This document shows positions 11,805 to 24,723 of a stretch of 64,000 bases of DNA, piece after piece. Position 1 is the stretch's first letter; each line of letters opens with the position of its first letter. The notes beneath the pieces were generated by a model. The model saw only the letters and a list, made by a program, of their open reading frames with translations. It was not told the DNA's origin and ran no database searches. Made by a program: the position numbers and the translations under genes. Source of the DNA: Tyto alba (taxonomy: Eukaryota; Chordata; Aves; Strigiformes; Tytonidae); the NCBI RefSeq assembly GCF_018691265.1, contig NW_024881316.1, positions 21,119,819-21,183,818 on the forward strand, in the 5' to 3' direction.

Positions 11805-13258
11805 GATACATTAAATTCTTTACTAAGCATATGAAATATATTTATTCTTTTTGAATAATTTATGATACTGCTATCTAATTTTTAATTACTCTATAGGATA
11901 TTACTGAAAAAACTTATTTGCATAGGTCATAAAAATAAAATAACTTTATGCTATGCAAAATTCTAAACATTTTCTTCATTCTTTTCACTACTAAATAAAT
12001 CATAAATCAATAGGAAACTTTAATAGGAACCTTCCAAAAGTAAATCTAATTGCTGGAGTGTTCTTGCTATATATGATCATAAAAACGACAGTAAGTATTG
12101 CCAGAATAACTTTTGTTTATCTAAAAGAAAACAATATTTTTTTTTTTTATTAGCCTTAGAATAGTAAGATGCACATCACAATAAATTGAGAATAGCTGTG
12201 GAAAATAATTTATCACACAAACATATTTTAATAAATAAGATATATTGATAGAATTGCAGCATTACAGTAATAAATAACTTAAAATTGTTAAAATATATTT
12301 CTTATTTTTCGAGATTCAGTTCTGCCCTCTTTATGGCAAAAATTTCCTGTTACTGAAATTTGAAATTTTCACTATTTTTACCAAATCTTGACTTTACTGA
12401 TTCACATTTTATATGTCATATGTGCAGAAAACATCCTCTCTAAAATGTGAGTAGGCATGTCTTCTCTTCCTAAATGCCAGGAAACTAGATTACCTCTGAA
12501 AACTTTGCTACTGTTAGTTGAATCTCAGTATTAATCCATGTGATGGTGCAAGAGATTAGCCTGGCCTGGATTCATTGATGTACTAAACAGTTCTACAGTT
12601 ACAACAGTAACACAAATACCAAAGTACTACTTTGGTTCATTGGCAGTTCATATAGCACATCTTTTGTCAAATCACATTTTAACCCTCATACAAAATTACA
12701 AAATCATATTTATCCCAAATTCCCAATATTAAAAAAAAAAATCCTTGAAGAAATTAACAAAGTTTTTCAAAAGACAAATATTTGTAAGTAAAGACATGTA
12801 TTCTCTTCATTTATACAAATTCAACCTCACTCTTTTGATGTAAGAAATAATAAGTTCAAAGTAAGAGAATAATTAGCACATCAATCTTCATATCTGTTCT
12901 GTCTCAATCAGGCAAACTCATAAGTCTGCTTAAGTAAACATAAACTAATAAAGTATGATGGACACCCTTAGTGATATATTTTAGCTATTTATGATGACAA
13001 AACAGTAAGTATTAGTAATTTGAAATTTTTTTTTTTAAGGAATATATAGTGTTGTAGTATATGAAATCCATTCATTGCTTTCCACTGACCATCCTAGAAA
13101 CATGTTCAATATATTCTTAGGAGAAGAATCTTGGGGGAATATAAGAACAATTTTAAAAGTGAAGAAAAGACATTTTAAAAAATTGTGTACTCTTTTAAAT
13201 ATAAATGTCTGTATTTCTCTATCTTCAGAATACATTTAAGACTGTAATAAACCAAATT

Positions 13259-13276
13259 AAAAAAAAAAAAAAAAAA
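13259..13276. repeat. Poly-A tract (18 bp)
   Basis: An uninterrupted A run in AT-rich intron. Confidence 0.85.
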
Positions 13277-14538
13277 GTCATGGTGTAGACATTCTTAGTC
13301 GAAGATCTTAAAAAACTTGTAATTAATATTTACATATTTTTAAAGTAGGATGTAAATGGAATAAATACACAATGACCACATACTGCTGAAATATTTAAAT
13401 ATGATGCATAAGAATTCAATACTAAGTAATAAAGAAGCACATAAAAACATGTAAAGAACTCTAACTTCTGGAAAAATTTAAATTTGGGAAGAGTATGCTC
13501 AATTCCTTTTTCATCTACCTATCCATTGTCAAAAATGCAACTGAATTGATAGGGTTAAACATGAAAACAAACTCTTATTTTTTTATTCCAGAAAGAAACC
13601 CCACATTTTAGAAACTAAGAGAACACCAGTAAGTAAATTCTTCATCTATAAAATCTGAAAGGAAGGACAGCCTGAGGGCTAAAGCAATGAACTTTGATTT
13701 AGGAAATCTGCTGCAATTTCTACATTGCTCCAAAGTGAATTTTTACACAATATATTTAATACCACAAGTTAGTCGAAGAATTGGTTCTGCTAATATGAAT
13801 TGCAGAACAGTGCTGATGACAGAAAGTTTTGAACTGAGGTTTCTGATCACTGGCTTCTGCTCATCCAAATCTGAATTCTAACTCTTACCTTCACCTGGAT
13901 CCTTGTTTTCAGTTTAGGTGTGCCTTCTCTTTCTAGACAGCTACCCAGACCTACCCCAAAATGCTTCTGTATCCTACACAGTTAAAATGACCCAAAAATT
14001 ATTTGTTTTAGTTTTCAAACTTACATATACAGTTACTCTGTCCTTGAGAAGCAGGATTGCTCTTCCTTGTTAAGAAATCAGAAGAACTATATGTATTTAT
14101 CAAATTTAAATATACACGTTTAACTTGTATATGCTAGTTTTGTGGAAATACAACTTATGCTTTATTAGTTACTGTCAGGTAGTTCATTGTCTTAACATGT
14201 TGTCAATTTTAACACTAAAACTATTATTTTCATATGACATCTCCCTTCAGCAGCTTTAAAAATAAACCATTAAAGTTCTCTATGGTACAGCTGAGATATT
14301 TTTAGAAATTATTCCAGTACTCCATCTTGCTGTTGATAAGATATTGTCACTAAACAGGATGAAATGAGGTCATTTAATCATGCAGATCATTAATTCACAT
14401 AAATATATCTTATCATTGCTGGAAACCTGACATAAGTAGAGTCTTAAATTTTAAAAATACATAACTACAGAAAACTCTTGTCTTTTTAGTATTTAGGTTT
14501 GGTTGTTAGCAGAAAAATTTTATTCTTTTGTTGTTGGT

Positions 14539-14589
14539 GTTTTTTTTTGTTTGTTTGTTTGTTTGTTGTTTTTTTTTTTTTTTTTTTTT
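14539..14589. repeat. (TTTG)n microsatellite followed by poly-T
   Basis: A block of TTTG repeats runs into a T tract of about 20 bases ending at 14589. On the minus strand this reads as A-tract plus (CAAA)n, as seen at low-complexity tails. Confidence 0.85.
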
Positions 14590-15173
14590 AATTATGCTGT
14601 ACTATAGTCTAATTTTGTATCATAACAGAAGAACCCCATCCATCAAAAGGTATAGGTTACTTTAAATAATGAACTATTGTGGACTGCTTTTGTGATAGAG
14701 TACAATTTTTTTTGAGTCTCAAGCTTAGAAATAGGAAAAAGAGTAATATAAAATGGATAAAATGGAATTGGACAATGTCTTTAGATATTTTACAACATCA
14801 TTACATAGTTCTTTTTCTGTATAGAAGGCATACGTGGGTGTCAGGTGAACACTGTAACCATCTTTTGAAAGTGTTTAACAGGAAAGTAATTTTATAATAG
14901 TATACCTTGAGTGACTGGTTACTGCTAGTATGGCTTCTGATATATTCTGATGACCTTATACAGGAGATTTTATAAGCATTATATTTGAACTTTCACATTT
15001 TAGATAATAGTATTTCCATTTAGATGATGAACAGTATTGGTTGATTACAGCACACGGTTATCAACAGTGGATTTTTTCAAGGGAATTTTTTTAATAATGC
15101 TAAAAGTACATCTTTCTGTAGGGCTTTCTTTTCAGGGGCATAGAATATACCACCTGACCAGTCTGCCTATCTG

Positions 15174-15290
15174 TCACAGAATCATAGAATCCCATGTTGG
15201 AAGGGACCTCAAGGGTCCTCAAGGCCCAACATTTCTTGGCAAAAGAACAGTCTAGACAAGATGGCCCAGCACCCTGTCCTTCTATATACC
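15174..15290 (-). mobile_element. CR1 3' end fragment, strongly 5'-truncated
   Basis: The + strand opens with CACAGAATCATAGAAT, the reverse complement of the CR1 3' terminus, followed by the conserved GTTGGAAGGGACCTCAAGG block and the segment with GATGGCCCAGCACCCTGTCC. The order places the element on the minus strand. Similarity fades after about 15290, although a weak continuation to about 15420 is possible. Confidence 0.85.
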
Positions 15291-18200
15291 TTTATCTATA
15301 TATGTAAACCTTTCTAAAAGGTATATAATTCTATATCTATAACTTTCTAAAAGAGTTGCTTCTGTAAAACTGATCTCTGATTCCTACAGTGATGGTTCTC
15401 ACCATCCTACTCTATCTTTATTTGACAATAATTTAAATTATTTTTCTCCATGCTGAGTCTGTTTTGTCCATGATGCTCACTGGTAAGCGATCTGCCTGTC
15501 TTTATCTCAACCCATGAGTTTTTTCATATTATTTTCTTCCCCCATCCTGTTGAGGAGGGGGAATGAGAAAGCAGCTGTGTGGGGGTCTGGCAGCCATCCA
15601 AGCTGAACCCACCACACACTCACAAGCACCAGCCTTGTGGATCAGCAGATTTAATAAAAAGAAAAGTAAAAAAGGAGGCTTCACTATTTTAACCTCCTTA
15701 AGTATGTCTTGCACCTAAGGACAAAGTTTGTAGCAAGAAAGTTCTAAAATATTTAAATCCAGGTTAGCCAGCAACATAATTAACATAAGAAATTCTGTTT
15801 AAGATTCCTGAAATACGGTAAAAGCACCATAACAGTAAGTCCTATAAGCAGGGTGGAAAGGCCCTAGACAAACCTTCTGCTCAGTACTTTGACAGAGGCA
15901 AGAATTGTACCTATAACAGATATGCATGGAAGATAGCAATGGAAAAGCAAGGAATTCTGAGTATGAAATCTGTGTTCCAACACAGCAAAAAGTTTTGCAT
16001 TATTAAATTATGCCTTCTAGAAAGATGCTTTCCATCAATTCTATTGGAAGAAACTCCTGCCTTTTTCATTGGAGCAGAGAAAAACTTCAGCCAGATCGAA
16101 AATTACTAGGGAAAACATGATAGGCACTAGAAGTTAGTGTCTTTCCATCTTTCACTGTCGCCATGTGATCTTTTTCATCAGAAACATAAGGATTGATCAG
16201 TATTGACTAATTTGTATTCTGAATTCAGTGTAATAAAACTGCAACATAATGCCATCTTCATTAACAGAAGGAATGGCAGAGGAAATTTCAATGATGATAT
16301 ATACACAGCTAGTATGTGATATTCAATTTAATATGTGCTTTGGAGCTAACATGGTTTTGGCTTGATTCAGAGTGAGTATAATTCTTCACACAGTATGTAA
16401 AGAAAATTGAAAGGCAGAAAACTGCCAAGGAAGCCCTAAAAGACAGTATTTAAACCAAGTGGTTCTCCGAGATTTGTTAAGACTAATGTGTCCACAAAAT
16501 ATTTTAGCTATCACTGAACCAGCATTTTCAGCAGGAAAAAAAATGTCAATGGAGAGTGTTAGATCTGCTCTTGTTCCAAAAGATAACATGCACACTTTCA
16601 AAACCCATGGATTCATTTCCTGTATCTTTTACTGACTTGTAGCTTCATTGTACATTCTCATGTCTTCAGATTGTTTTTATTTGTCCCTTATGTTTGTCAT
16701 TTTGACAATTTATATTGCTCATTGAAACACTATTTTTTTTTTTTTTCTTTTAAGTTTGTTTCATATTTGTTGCTTCAGATTGTTTTCTGAAGATGTGCCA
16801 CAAGTTGCTCTTTCCATTCTTCTCCTGATGACATTTAACACTTCTTGTATTTGAGAATAATATTTAAAAACTCTTATTTGTTGCAGGTATGCTCACACGG
16901 AATAATTAAACTTCTATTTCTTACAGGCAGGATAGTTAGCAAACTTTTTTTTTTTTTACTTTGTCACCTGAGTATTTGTATTACTTCTCCGATTAATGTG
17001 GCACAGATTTTACTTGTTTTAATTTTAAAACTTTTTTTTTTTTTTTTTTTTTTTACTTTTATAGATGAACTCTGTTAGTTGACCTTTTCAGTTCATGTAA
17101 CATTCATATAGAATAAATAATTTAAGTGTTTCAAATTTGTGGGGAGTGTTTATACGTGTTTTCTTCTTCCTTTTAGTTCACACTTAGTAAAACATTGTCT
17201 AGAATGACAGGATAACCTTTTATGGAGAGAGTGACTCACTCTTTTACTCACCTTCCTCTTTTAGTCTTTCATCTCGATAAGTGTAGGAGTAAAATGGAAG
17301 TTTTCATTTTTTTATGTTTCAGTAGAGATGAAAATGTCATTAGTTGTTGCCTTGCATCAGAGAAATTCTTAACACAGCATCTTGTTTTGAGAAAAATAAA
17401 ATAATTAATGTCTTGAGGAAGATTAATTTATTAAAATAACATAAAGACTAAGCAGCAGCTAAATAAAATTGTAGCAGCGCAAAGATTTTTAACCTGACTG
17501 TTTCCATGGCAACCTCCCTTTTTGGAGTTTCAAAAGCCACTTCTGCATTAGTCCTGTGCTGCTCCTCACTTTCATTGTATGTTAATTCAATGGATAGATA
17601 TTTCTATTTTATCCATATAAAAAAAAACAGGTGACATACATGATAGAAGGTATTGCTTTTTTTGTATTATAATAGTGTCTGTGATACCTGGTTTATATTA
17701 GGGACAATTATACAATGTGCTTTATGTATGCGCTTTCATTTTACAGTATCATAGGCAATAATCTAATCCAGAAAGTTCAGTAGGTTTTGTTTGTTTTTTA
17801 CGTGCAATCATCATTGTTGTGAACAAAATAGGAAATGGTTGGATATATTAAGTATTGCTTTCTGTAATTTTTAGTTGTAGAGACAATGTGAATACAGGTA
17901 GGATGAACATTTTGCTAGAGGTACCAGTCTCTTGTACCAGAACTTAAACTGAGAGGACTTAGATTTAGAAAACTAAGTTTGAGACTGCTGAAGGTAGATG
18001 AGATGAGAGGTGAATCACAGCTGAATTGATTTTCTCTGTGACTAGAGATACTGCAATAAAAATAGACAGAGGTCTCCTTAGTCTTTTTTTGATGCCTTTC
18101 TTCCATTTTTACAACTGAATTTTGGGGATGGGTCTTTTGCGATTCACAGTTTTCTTCTCTGTTACTCTCATTATACCTTTAAGGTTCCAAAAAGGGTTAA

Positions 18201-18639
18201 TCTACTTTAATAAAGCACAATTTTTTGCTTTGATCCACTGACTAGATCTGAAAAGGACACATGGAAAATGTGTATGTATTATAACTAAATGTGAACCATC
18301 AAAGAAATAACATGAGGGAAGTTATGTGCAGCAGGATGATAAGGACAAAATTGCAGTCTGTATTCGACAGTGAAAATAAGCTGTAATAAGGCACCATTAA
18401 AAAGTTCAATAAAATGAAAGCTCACAAAAGATACCACACATTTTTATTAAGTTCAACAATAATTGGCAGTCCTTTTTAAAGAATAACTCAGGACTGGAAT
18501 AGTAAAGCTACTGCCTGAATTATTGAAGTACACTGAGAATGTTTGGGGCAAGCTGCATACTATCTGCATATGTTACGCCTCTCACAATTAAAAATAAAAA
18601 TATAAATTAATTAATAGCATGGTTTTGCTGCAGCCAAAT
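15291..18639. other. Intron, no gene seen
   Basis: AT-rich DNA with T tracts (notably 17032-17054, 23 T). Minus frames at 15529-15714, 16386-16616 and 17915-18106 and a plus frame at 16845-17078 lack any recognisable domain and are considered chance frames. Confidence 0.5.
17032..17054. repeat. Poly-T tract (23 bp)
   Basis: An uninterrupted T run, with another T tract about 85 bases upstream. Confidence 0.9.
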
Positions 18640-19596
18640 TACAGTCTAGGCTGCCCACGTTATTCAGTTGTTGCATCCAGCCTTAATAGGTAGTCCTTGA
18701 AGTCAGGTACTCAGGTCAAACACAACCACAAAGGCCTTAGACCAGATTCACACAGTTCACTTTAATAACAATAAATCAATGCTGATGTAATTAGCAATAA
18801 AATAAAGTCAATCAGTGATCAATTTGGCATAGCTGTTTCTTAAGAAAAGACCATCTGAACATCTCACCGAGGTTTACTACAACATTCTTCCCAGGCTCTG
18901 CTCTGCTCCTGATCTACCTCCTCCCCCAGCAGTGCAGGCAGCAGGGGATGGGGATTACAGTCAGTTTTCTGCTTCTTCCTTCTCAGGTGATGGGGTGAAC
19001 GCCATACGTTCCTCCCCTGCTCCACGTGGCTCCCCTCTCACTACAGTCAGCCCTCCACAAACCTTCCCCAGCATGACTTCTCTCATGGGCCACAGCCATT
19101 CCCATGCTGCTCTGGCGTGGCTCACCCCTGCGTGTTGCAGTCCTCCCAGCGCCAAACCACAACAACAGGTACTAATTCTCCCCTCAGGGTCGTGGCCTCC
19201 TTTAAGTACAGATGCCTGTCCTGGTGTGGACTCCTCCCCAGGCTTCAGGTTGGCCTCTCCTCCACCCTGGACCTCCATGTGTGTCAGGGTGGATGGCCCT
19301 GCTGTCTCACCATGGAATATAGGGGTCTCTGCTCCAGCACACCTACCCTCACGTCCTTCTTCCTTCCACTGACCTCGGTGTTCATCCTTCTCACAACTCC
19401 TCCTCACAAGTCCCAACCCCCTCTCAGGTTCCCCTTCTTAAATACGTTATCAAAAAGACACAGCTTATTGGCTTGGTCCTGGCCAGAGGCAATTCCAACT
19501 TGGAGCCGGCGGAGCTTTCAAGAAGCTTCTCATAGGGGGCACTGCTGTAGCCCCATCCCCCTCTACCAAAAAAACACGACACAGAAACCCAGCACA
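18640..19596 (-). mobile_element. 1-kb ERVL-like LTR, copy 1 (divergent, mosaic)
   Basis: From about 18884 to 19596 this aligns by eye with the LTRs at 23479-24500 and 59388-60462: the CTCTGCTCCTGAT-type block, the CCTCCTCCCCCAG block, and the promoter block with reversed CCAAT and TATTTAAG. The segment 18640-18883 (the 3' part on the minus strand) does not resemble the other two copies, so this may be a subfamily with different R/U5 or an insertion junction. The end at 19596 (CACA) is degraded and no target-site duplication was found. The left limit is approximate. GC-rich frames on both strands run through it because stops are rare in this composition. Confidence 0.75.
19437..19471 (-). promoter_or_regulatory. 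LTR promoter block, copy 1 (CCAAT and TATTTAAG)
   Basis: On the minus strand an AGCCAAT box (19467-19471 for its core) stands about 22 bases before TATTTAAG (19437-19444). The same two elements with nearly the same spacing occur in both other copies of this LTR, which is what fixes its orientation. Confidence 0.7.
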
Positions 19597-20432
19597 TACA
19601 TCAACTTCTTTACTTGCCCTGTCTATAGTTTTCTTCTATCTTCCATAATATTTGTAATTGAATAAAAATATGGGGTTTTTTTTGCTTGAGCCTGAATGAT
19701 AAGCCATGTTGTACTTCATGGGAATATGTCATCATTCTTCATTTCTATGCCTTCTTTTATTACAACTTTTATACTCCTGTATGACAATGCAGCCCTGCTG
19801 TATTTTTTTTACTTCTTAACCGTCTGTGACTTGAAATTGGTAACAGGGCTGGGAAAAGATACTTCATATCCTTGCAGACCACCTCTGAATAGCAAATTTA
19901 TCATTGTTGAATACTGTCACATGATGAACAATCATTCCTTTGCAGATAGCAGTGTAGAAGGTCTGTTTGGACTTCCAGTCTGTCATCATAAGTAGGCATG
20001 GTTATTATGTCCAGCCTATTTTGGATAAAGGATGCTTAGATAGGAAATTGGCTATCTGGTTTTTCTTTCTACTCACCAGGCAGGAATCCAGTGAACAACC
20101 CAAGTAGTCCCTGAGAGGACTCAGCAGATTGCTTCCTTGAACTTGTAACTCTGTGACGTCTGTGTCAGCTGGACTTCAAGAGAATAAAAAGCATGCTTCT
20201 GACAGCTGGATGGGGAGTCTGTGCATCAACTAACAGAGAAACAGCACAGTACAGATTGTGTATAATCTCAAAAGGATTATTCAGCTTTGTTAACTGGGAT
20301 TTTGTTAAAAATTGATCTGTCGACTTCTTGGTGCAATTCAAGTTTCTTTTTTTCAAGCAAGTCCATTTAACTTTCTTCTCATGGAATTAAATTCCCTGTC
20401 ACCCAAAACAAACCTTTAAATTATTTTTCATC
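19597..20432. other. Sequence between two LTRs, no gene seen
   Basis: Intronic sequence between the 1-kb LTR copy 1 and a shorter ERVL-type LTR. A 99-codon + frame at 19696-19995 has no recognised domain. It is not a retroviral internal region: no gag, pol or primer-binding signals were seen. Confidence 0.45.
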
Positions 20433-20995
20433 TGTATTGATTTTAGCTGGGATAAAGTTAATATTCTTCATAGCACCTCATATAGTGTAGTGTTTTGGAT
20501 TTGTGACCAAAATAGTGTTGATAACATTACAATGTCTCAGCTCTTGCTAAGCAGTGCTTGTACAGCATCAGGGCTTGGCTGGGGTTGCATAAGAAGTTGT
20601 AAGGGTACAGAGCCAGGTCAGCTGGCCCTAGCTGACTAAAGGGATCTCCCATAACGTATGATGTCATGTTCAACAATAAAAGCTGTGGGGAAGAAGAAGC
20701 AAGGAGGGACATTCAGAGTTATGGCATTTGTTTTCCCAAGTAACTGTTATGCATGATGAAGCCTGGCTGTCTTGGAGATGGCCGGACACCTGCCTGCCAA
20801 TGGGAAGTAGTGAATTAATTCCTTATTTTGCTTTTCTTGCATGAACAGCTTTGCTTTACCTATTAAACTGCCTTTATCTCAGACGGTGATTTTTTTCTCA
20901 TTTTTACCTTTCCAGTTCTCTCCCTCATCCCACTGTGGGGCAGTTAGCAAGTGGCTGTGTCAGGTTCAGTTGCCCACTGGGGTTAACCAACCACA
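20433..20995 (+). mobile_element. ERVL-type solo LTR, old copy
   Basis: It begins TGTATTGATTTTAGCTGGGA and ends GGGGTTAACCAACCACA, matching the shape of the avian ERVL LTR family also present at 37031-37583 and 62312-62910. Shared blocks are AGTTAATATTC near the start, GTTTTGGATTT, GTTGATAAC, a promoter zone near 20665, and ATTAAA at 20862-20867. It is more diverged than the 62312 copy, and flanking 5-bp duplications are not clear. No internal retroviral sequence accompanies it, so it is a solo LTR. Confidence 0.82.
20862..20867 (+). promoter_or_regulatory. LTR polyadenylation signal ATTAAA
   Basis: ATTAAA in the context CTATTAAACTG matches the position and context of ATTAAA at 62777-62782 in the best-preserved copy, where it would end the R region. 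Confidence 0.6.
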
Positions 20996-23473
20996 CTTCC
21001 ATATATTTTCCTCCCTGTTTTCATTCCTTAAGGTGAGATGCAATTATATACTAAAGATTACTAAATTCATTAATATATTAACATTGATCAAGGTACATTT
21101 TAGTTAAACAGATTTGTAACATATTCTAGTATGCTTTGAGATAAAATTAGCTCTGCTGTTGCCTGTCTCCAATAGCACAGCAAATAGCTAATTCCACTAG
21201 TCATTTCCATTCTTCAGGTATATGTAGGAAGTTATCAGTGAATAATTGTTTCTTTCACCCACCTATGACTTTCTAGTTACCTTTTTTTTACTTCAAACAT
21301 TCAGTCTTTCAACACAAATTATCTTCTCAAGTCTTTCTATCAACAACTTCTCTGGTGCCAAGGTACATGCAATAGAATGGCATGTTTGGGTGTGATACCA
21401 TGAGCTGTATAGAACAACAACTGTCACCATCTTCCATGACTTGTTACATTTGCTGAATTGCATTGACTTTTCTTCTGTCATATTACATTGCAAAACCATA
21501 TGTAATTTGATGTCCATGGTCACCCACAGTGAGAAAGACTGTCTCTCTTGAAGTTTCTCCTGTTTGCCAGATTTTATACTACTTTCATTCCTGTGGACTT
21601 TTGCTATAATGCAAGGGCTCTCTATTCAAAGTGAACAGAGAATTACCTTTATCCACTGCTATGATAAAGGTACATAGCCATATCTTCTGAGGAAGACTGA
21701 AGAAAAATAATGGAAAATAATAAATAAGGAAAATAATAAATAAAATTATTAAAAGGTTTAATTTTTCCAGAATAAGAAGCCCATGACAGAACTATACTCT
21801 GTCTTCAGAAATAAAATTAGGATAAAAGTAGGGTACAAGTAATACTTCAAAGTACAATTATTATGACAGTATTTTGTCATGGAATATCTCAGTAGGAATC
21901 TAAAGAACCTGTTTCAAACATAAAAAACACAAACCAAAGAAAAACATGGTCAGTGTGATACATACTGAGTATGGATTTTTTCTTCTAGTATGAAGTGCTA
22001 GGAGGTTTTTGTGTGTTGTTTGTTTTCTGAAGGACCTAAAGATTTTCATTTATTGTGTTTGTTTTGCCAAAAACTTGCAACGAGAACTATGACACATATT
22101 AAATCTGGATTCACAAAAACTGGCAATTTAGTGTAAATGTTATCTTTCCTATCTTCCTTTGGAGGGATGGAAAGAATGAAAGGCTTTTCCAGTAGGCAGT
22201 TCAGATCAGGAATTAAATTTCATTGCTCTGAATAATTCACCAAAGTGTTTTCTAATCATATTAACTATGAACTGAACACTGGGAGATTAGCATCACTATT
22301 TACATTTAGTTTTTTGGGAAACTTTTGTTCCCCTTATTGTCATTTCACTGAGAAAACTGAACACAATTTCTTAAACTTATTTGCATTCTTTTAATTCAAT
22401 ACTGGAATCTGCAAGAATTTTCTGTCTATAATCTAAAATCTATCGAATAGCTCTGAAGTCCTGGAATAAGAACGTCTTCCTTCAGGACACGTAGAATTTA
22501 AGGCAATGGATGTATAATCTGATACAAGAGTTTTAACTAAATGAGATTTTAATCTATTTTGCTTTTGTACTTTTTCCTTGTAATTTTAGATTTTGTAAAT
22601 TATTTGTGAATAATTCAAAAATAACTATTTATGAATAACAATTGTGGCCTTCATAGGTGTTCACTCTGCATAAGACAAGTCTTTAAAAATTTGGCTTAGG
22701 TGCTTCATATTGACCAAACTTTGCCATGGGATGACTGAACACAGACCTCTGTCACAAACATCCCTCTATTTACCTAAACTCTCTAAGTGTCTATGGGAGA
22801 AAAAATATTGCCTATTAACATCAGTGGTTGTTGTATGCATAAAGTTGCAGGTCTGAAGCAAAACACTTTCAGTTAGGTGACTAATGTAAACAGGTTGAAA
22901 ATCTGTTTATTTTTAATATTAAGCATTCTTACTTAATATTTCACTTCCCTTTTTTCTCAGATATTAAACACAATATATATATGAAAAGATGATTTTAACA
23001 AGTTTTTCTGTTCAATAAGGCAAAATGATACAGGGTCTTAAACATTCACGTATAATTTCAGCCGACAGCAATGCAAGTGGGTTACAGTGGTTCTCTGGCC
23101 TTTATATTCATAAACAATTTTTTTCTCTTTTAATATTCAATATTGATCCAGTATTACCCTTTTTTTGGGAAGTGGGGAAAGAGGAGCTCATACTAGGTCA
23201 GTAGCTGAGTTTGGAAGACCAAACAAAGGTGTCTGTTCTTACAATACTTGAAAAAATATAACATCTTTAATAGTCAATATTAAAAACATTTTTTAAAAAG
23301 TTAGCATAGTGGCAAATCTCCATGTTTTTCAACAATATTCAGTTCAGAATCTATTGTGGATTTTTCCAAGTAAATTAATTACAATGTATGAGTTACATTT
23401 ATTAAAATGTCTTTATGATTTAAAAAAAAATAATAATTTAAGGATGGCCTATTTTAGGCAAATTGGGGCTTAA
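20996..23473. other. Intron, no gene seen
   Basis: AT-rich DNA. The frame at 21293-21523 (minus) shows no known domain. A small imperfect duplication with units around GGAAAATAATAAATA lies near 21712-21745. Confidence 0.5.
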
Positions 23474-23663
23474 GGAATTGTCATGGCTTGAGCTCAGAGG
23501 GCAACTGAGTGCCACACAGCCACTCACTTCCCCCCTTTGTCCCCAGCTCTGAGAATAAAATAAAACAAGGCTTGGTATTTGAGATAGGACAGGGACAGAT
23601 AAATCACCCATTATGGTCATGGGCAAAAGGCAGACTTGTTAGGGGAGAAAAAAAGAACATACA

Positions 23664-23669
23664 TTTATT
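23664..23669 (-). promoter_or_regulatory. LTR polyadenylation signal AATAAA, copy 2
   Basis: AATAAATGTATGTTC on the minus strand is identical to that of copy 3. It lies about 670 bases downstream of the TATA-like box, implying an unusually long R region. Confidence 0.65.
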
Positions 23670-24334
23670 ACAGGCACTAAGAAAAGCAACACTTAAGAGA
23701 CAGAGTAGGACAGTGAGAAGCATTGCCACATCTTGAGAACACCTTCCCCCCACCCCTCCCTTCTTCCCGGGCTCAGCTCTGCTCCTGATATCTCTACCTC
23801 CTCCCCTCAGTGGCACAGTGGGCAGAGAATGAGGGGTGCAGTCAGTGCTGTTGCTTTTCCATCTTCGTAGCGGGGTAAAAACTTCTGGAACTTCTTCCCC
23901 CTGCTCCAGTGTGGTCCCCCTCTCACAGGAGATAATCATCCACAACTTTTCTCCAACTTGAGTTTCTCTCATGGACAGCAGCATTTCCCTCGCTGCTCAG
24001 GCGTGGGAGACCCCGCATGTTGTAAACATCTCAGAGCTGAACTGCAACAGCGGAGGCTACTTTTTCCCACGTGGTCCGAGCCGCCTTCAGGAACAGCCAC
24101 CTTAAATAGTCATGCGGGGCCACCCAGAGTCCATTTATCAGCATCTGCTCCACCGCAGACCCCCATAGGCAGGACAGGGGGGGCCGCCCTGCTGCCTCAC
24201 CACAGGATACAGGGGGGCCTCTGCTCCAGTACCCCTCCACCCTCCTTTCCTCCTCCATTCCTCCACTGACCTTGGTGTTCATGTAGATGTCACAACTCCG
24301 TCTCACAAGTCTGACTCCTCTTCCCTGGTCCCAT

Positions 24335-24369
24335 CTTAAATATGTTATCGCAGAGTCACAACTGATTGG
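24335..24369 (-). promoter_or_regulatory. LTR promoter block, copy 2
   Basis: GAGCCAAT and, about 22 bases downstream, ATATTTAAG on the minus strand. The element is conserved in copies 1 and 3, which suggests that it is the real promoter of this LTR family. Confidence 0.72.
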
Positions 24370-24703
24370 CTCGGCCTTGGTGCAGAGGTGGGGCTGACTT
24401 GGCGCCGGGGTAGCTTCAAGGAGCTTCTTACAGGTGGCCACTGCTGTAGTCCTCCCTCAACTGTTACCAAAAAGCCCACCGCTCACTCAAACCCAGGACA
24501 GGAATGCTTTGAAATATACAGCTTTTCTTTAGCCTCAAGCCTTTATATGGCTGAATTTTATTCTCTAAAATGTATGTAATATTTTGTCCAAATCTTCCTG
24601 AATTTAGATCAGATTACACATCTCTTTCACTGCCTCATCCTTTCTCATGTTTTAATAATGTATCAAATCCAGTGCAACATTACTTTAACTAAATCAATTT
24701 TAC

Positions 24704-24723
24704 TTTTTTTTTTTTTTTTTTTT
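24704..24723. repeat. Poly-T tract (20 bp)
   Basis: An uninterrupted T run about 200 bases beyond LTR copy 2; not obviously linked to it. Confidence 0.85.

Larger units (their letters stand above)
7646..15173. other. Intron downstream of the EGF exon, AT-rich
   Basis: Very AT-rich DNA with poly-A tracts but no supported gene. Open frames at 7934-8248, 9056-9313, 9470-9727 and 14679-14897 show no domain, no splice context and no repeat protein signature. A short tandem duplication is described separately at 11346-11383. Confidence 0.5.
23474..24505 (-). mobile_element. 1-kb ERVL-like solo LTR, copy 2, with 5-bp target-site duplication
   Basis: The LTR occupies 23479-24500 (1022 bp), starts TGTC on the + strand and ends GGACA, and is flanked on both sides by GGAAT (23474-23478 and 24501-24505). 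A perfect 5-bp duplication with TG...CA ends shows a complete solo LTR, formed when the two LTRs of a provirus recombine. Promoter signals (reversed CCAAT at 24365-24369, TATTTAAG at 24335-24342) and AATAAA (23664-23669) all read on the minus strand, so it is antisense to the EGF exon. It shows clear similarity to copy 3 over its whole length. Confidence 0.92.

Noticed and set aside
18932..19665. GC-rich plus and minus frames of 99 to 182 codons as genes
   Set aside because: They lie inside LTR copy 1 or cross its edge, and both strands are open at once, as expected in GC-rich repeat DNA.
19597..20432. Retroviral internal region between the LTRs at 18640 and 20433
   Set aside because: The two LTRs belong to different families and point in opposite directions, and no gag, pol or primer-binding sequence lies between them.
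23604..24441. Minus-strand frames of 126 and 136 codons as retroviral genes
   Set aside because: They lie wholly inside a solo LTR between TG...CA ends with a target-site duplication, and the phase is not kept in copy 3.
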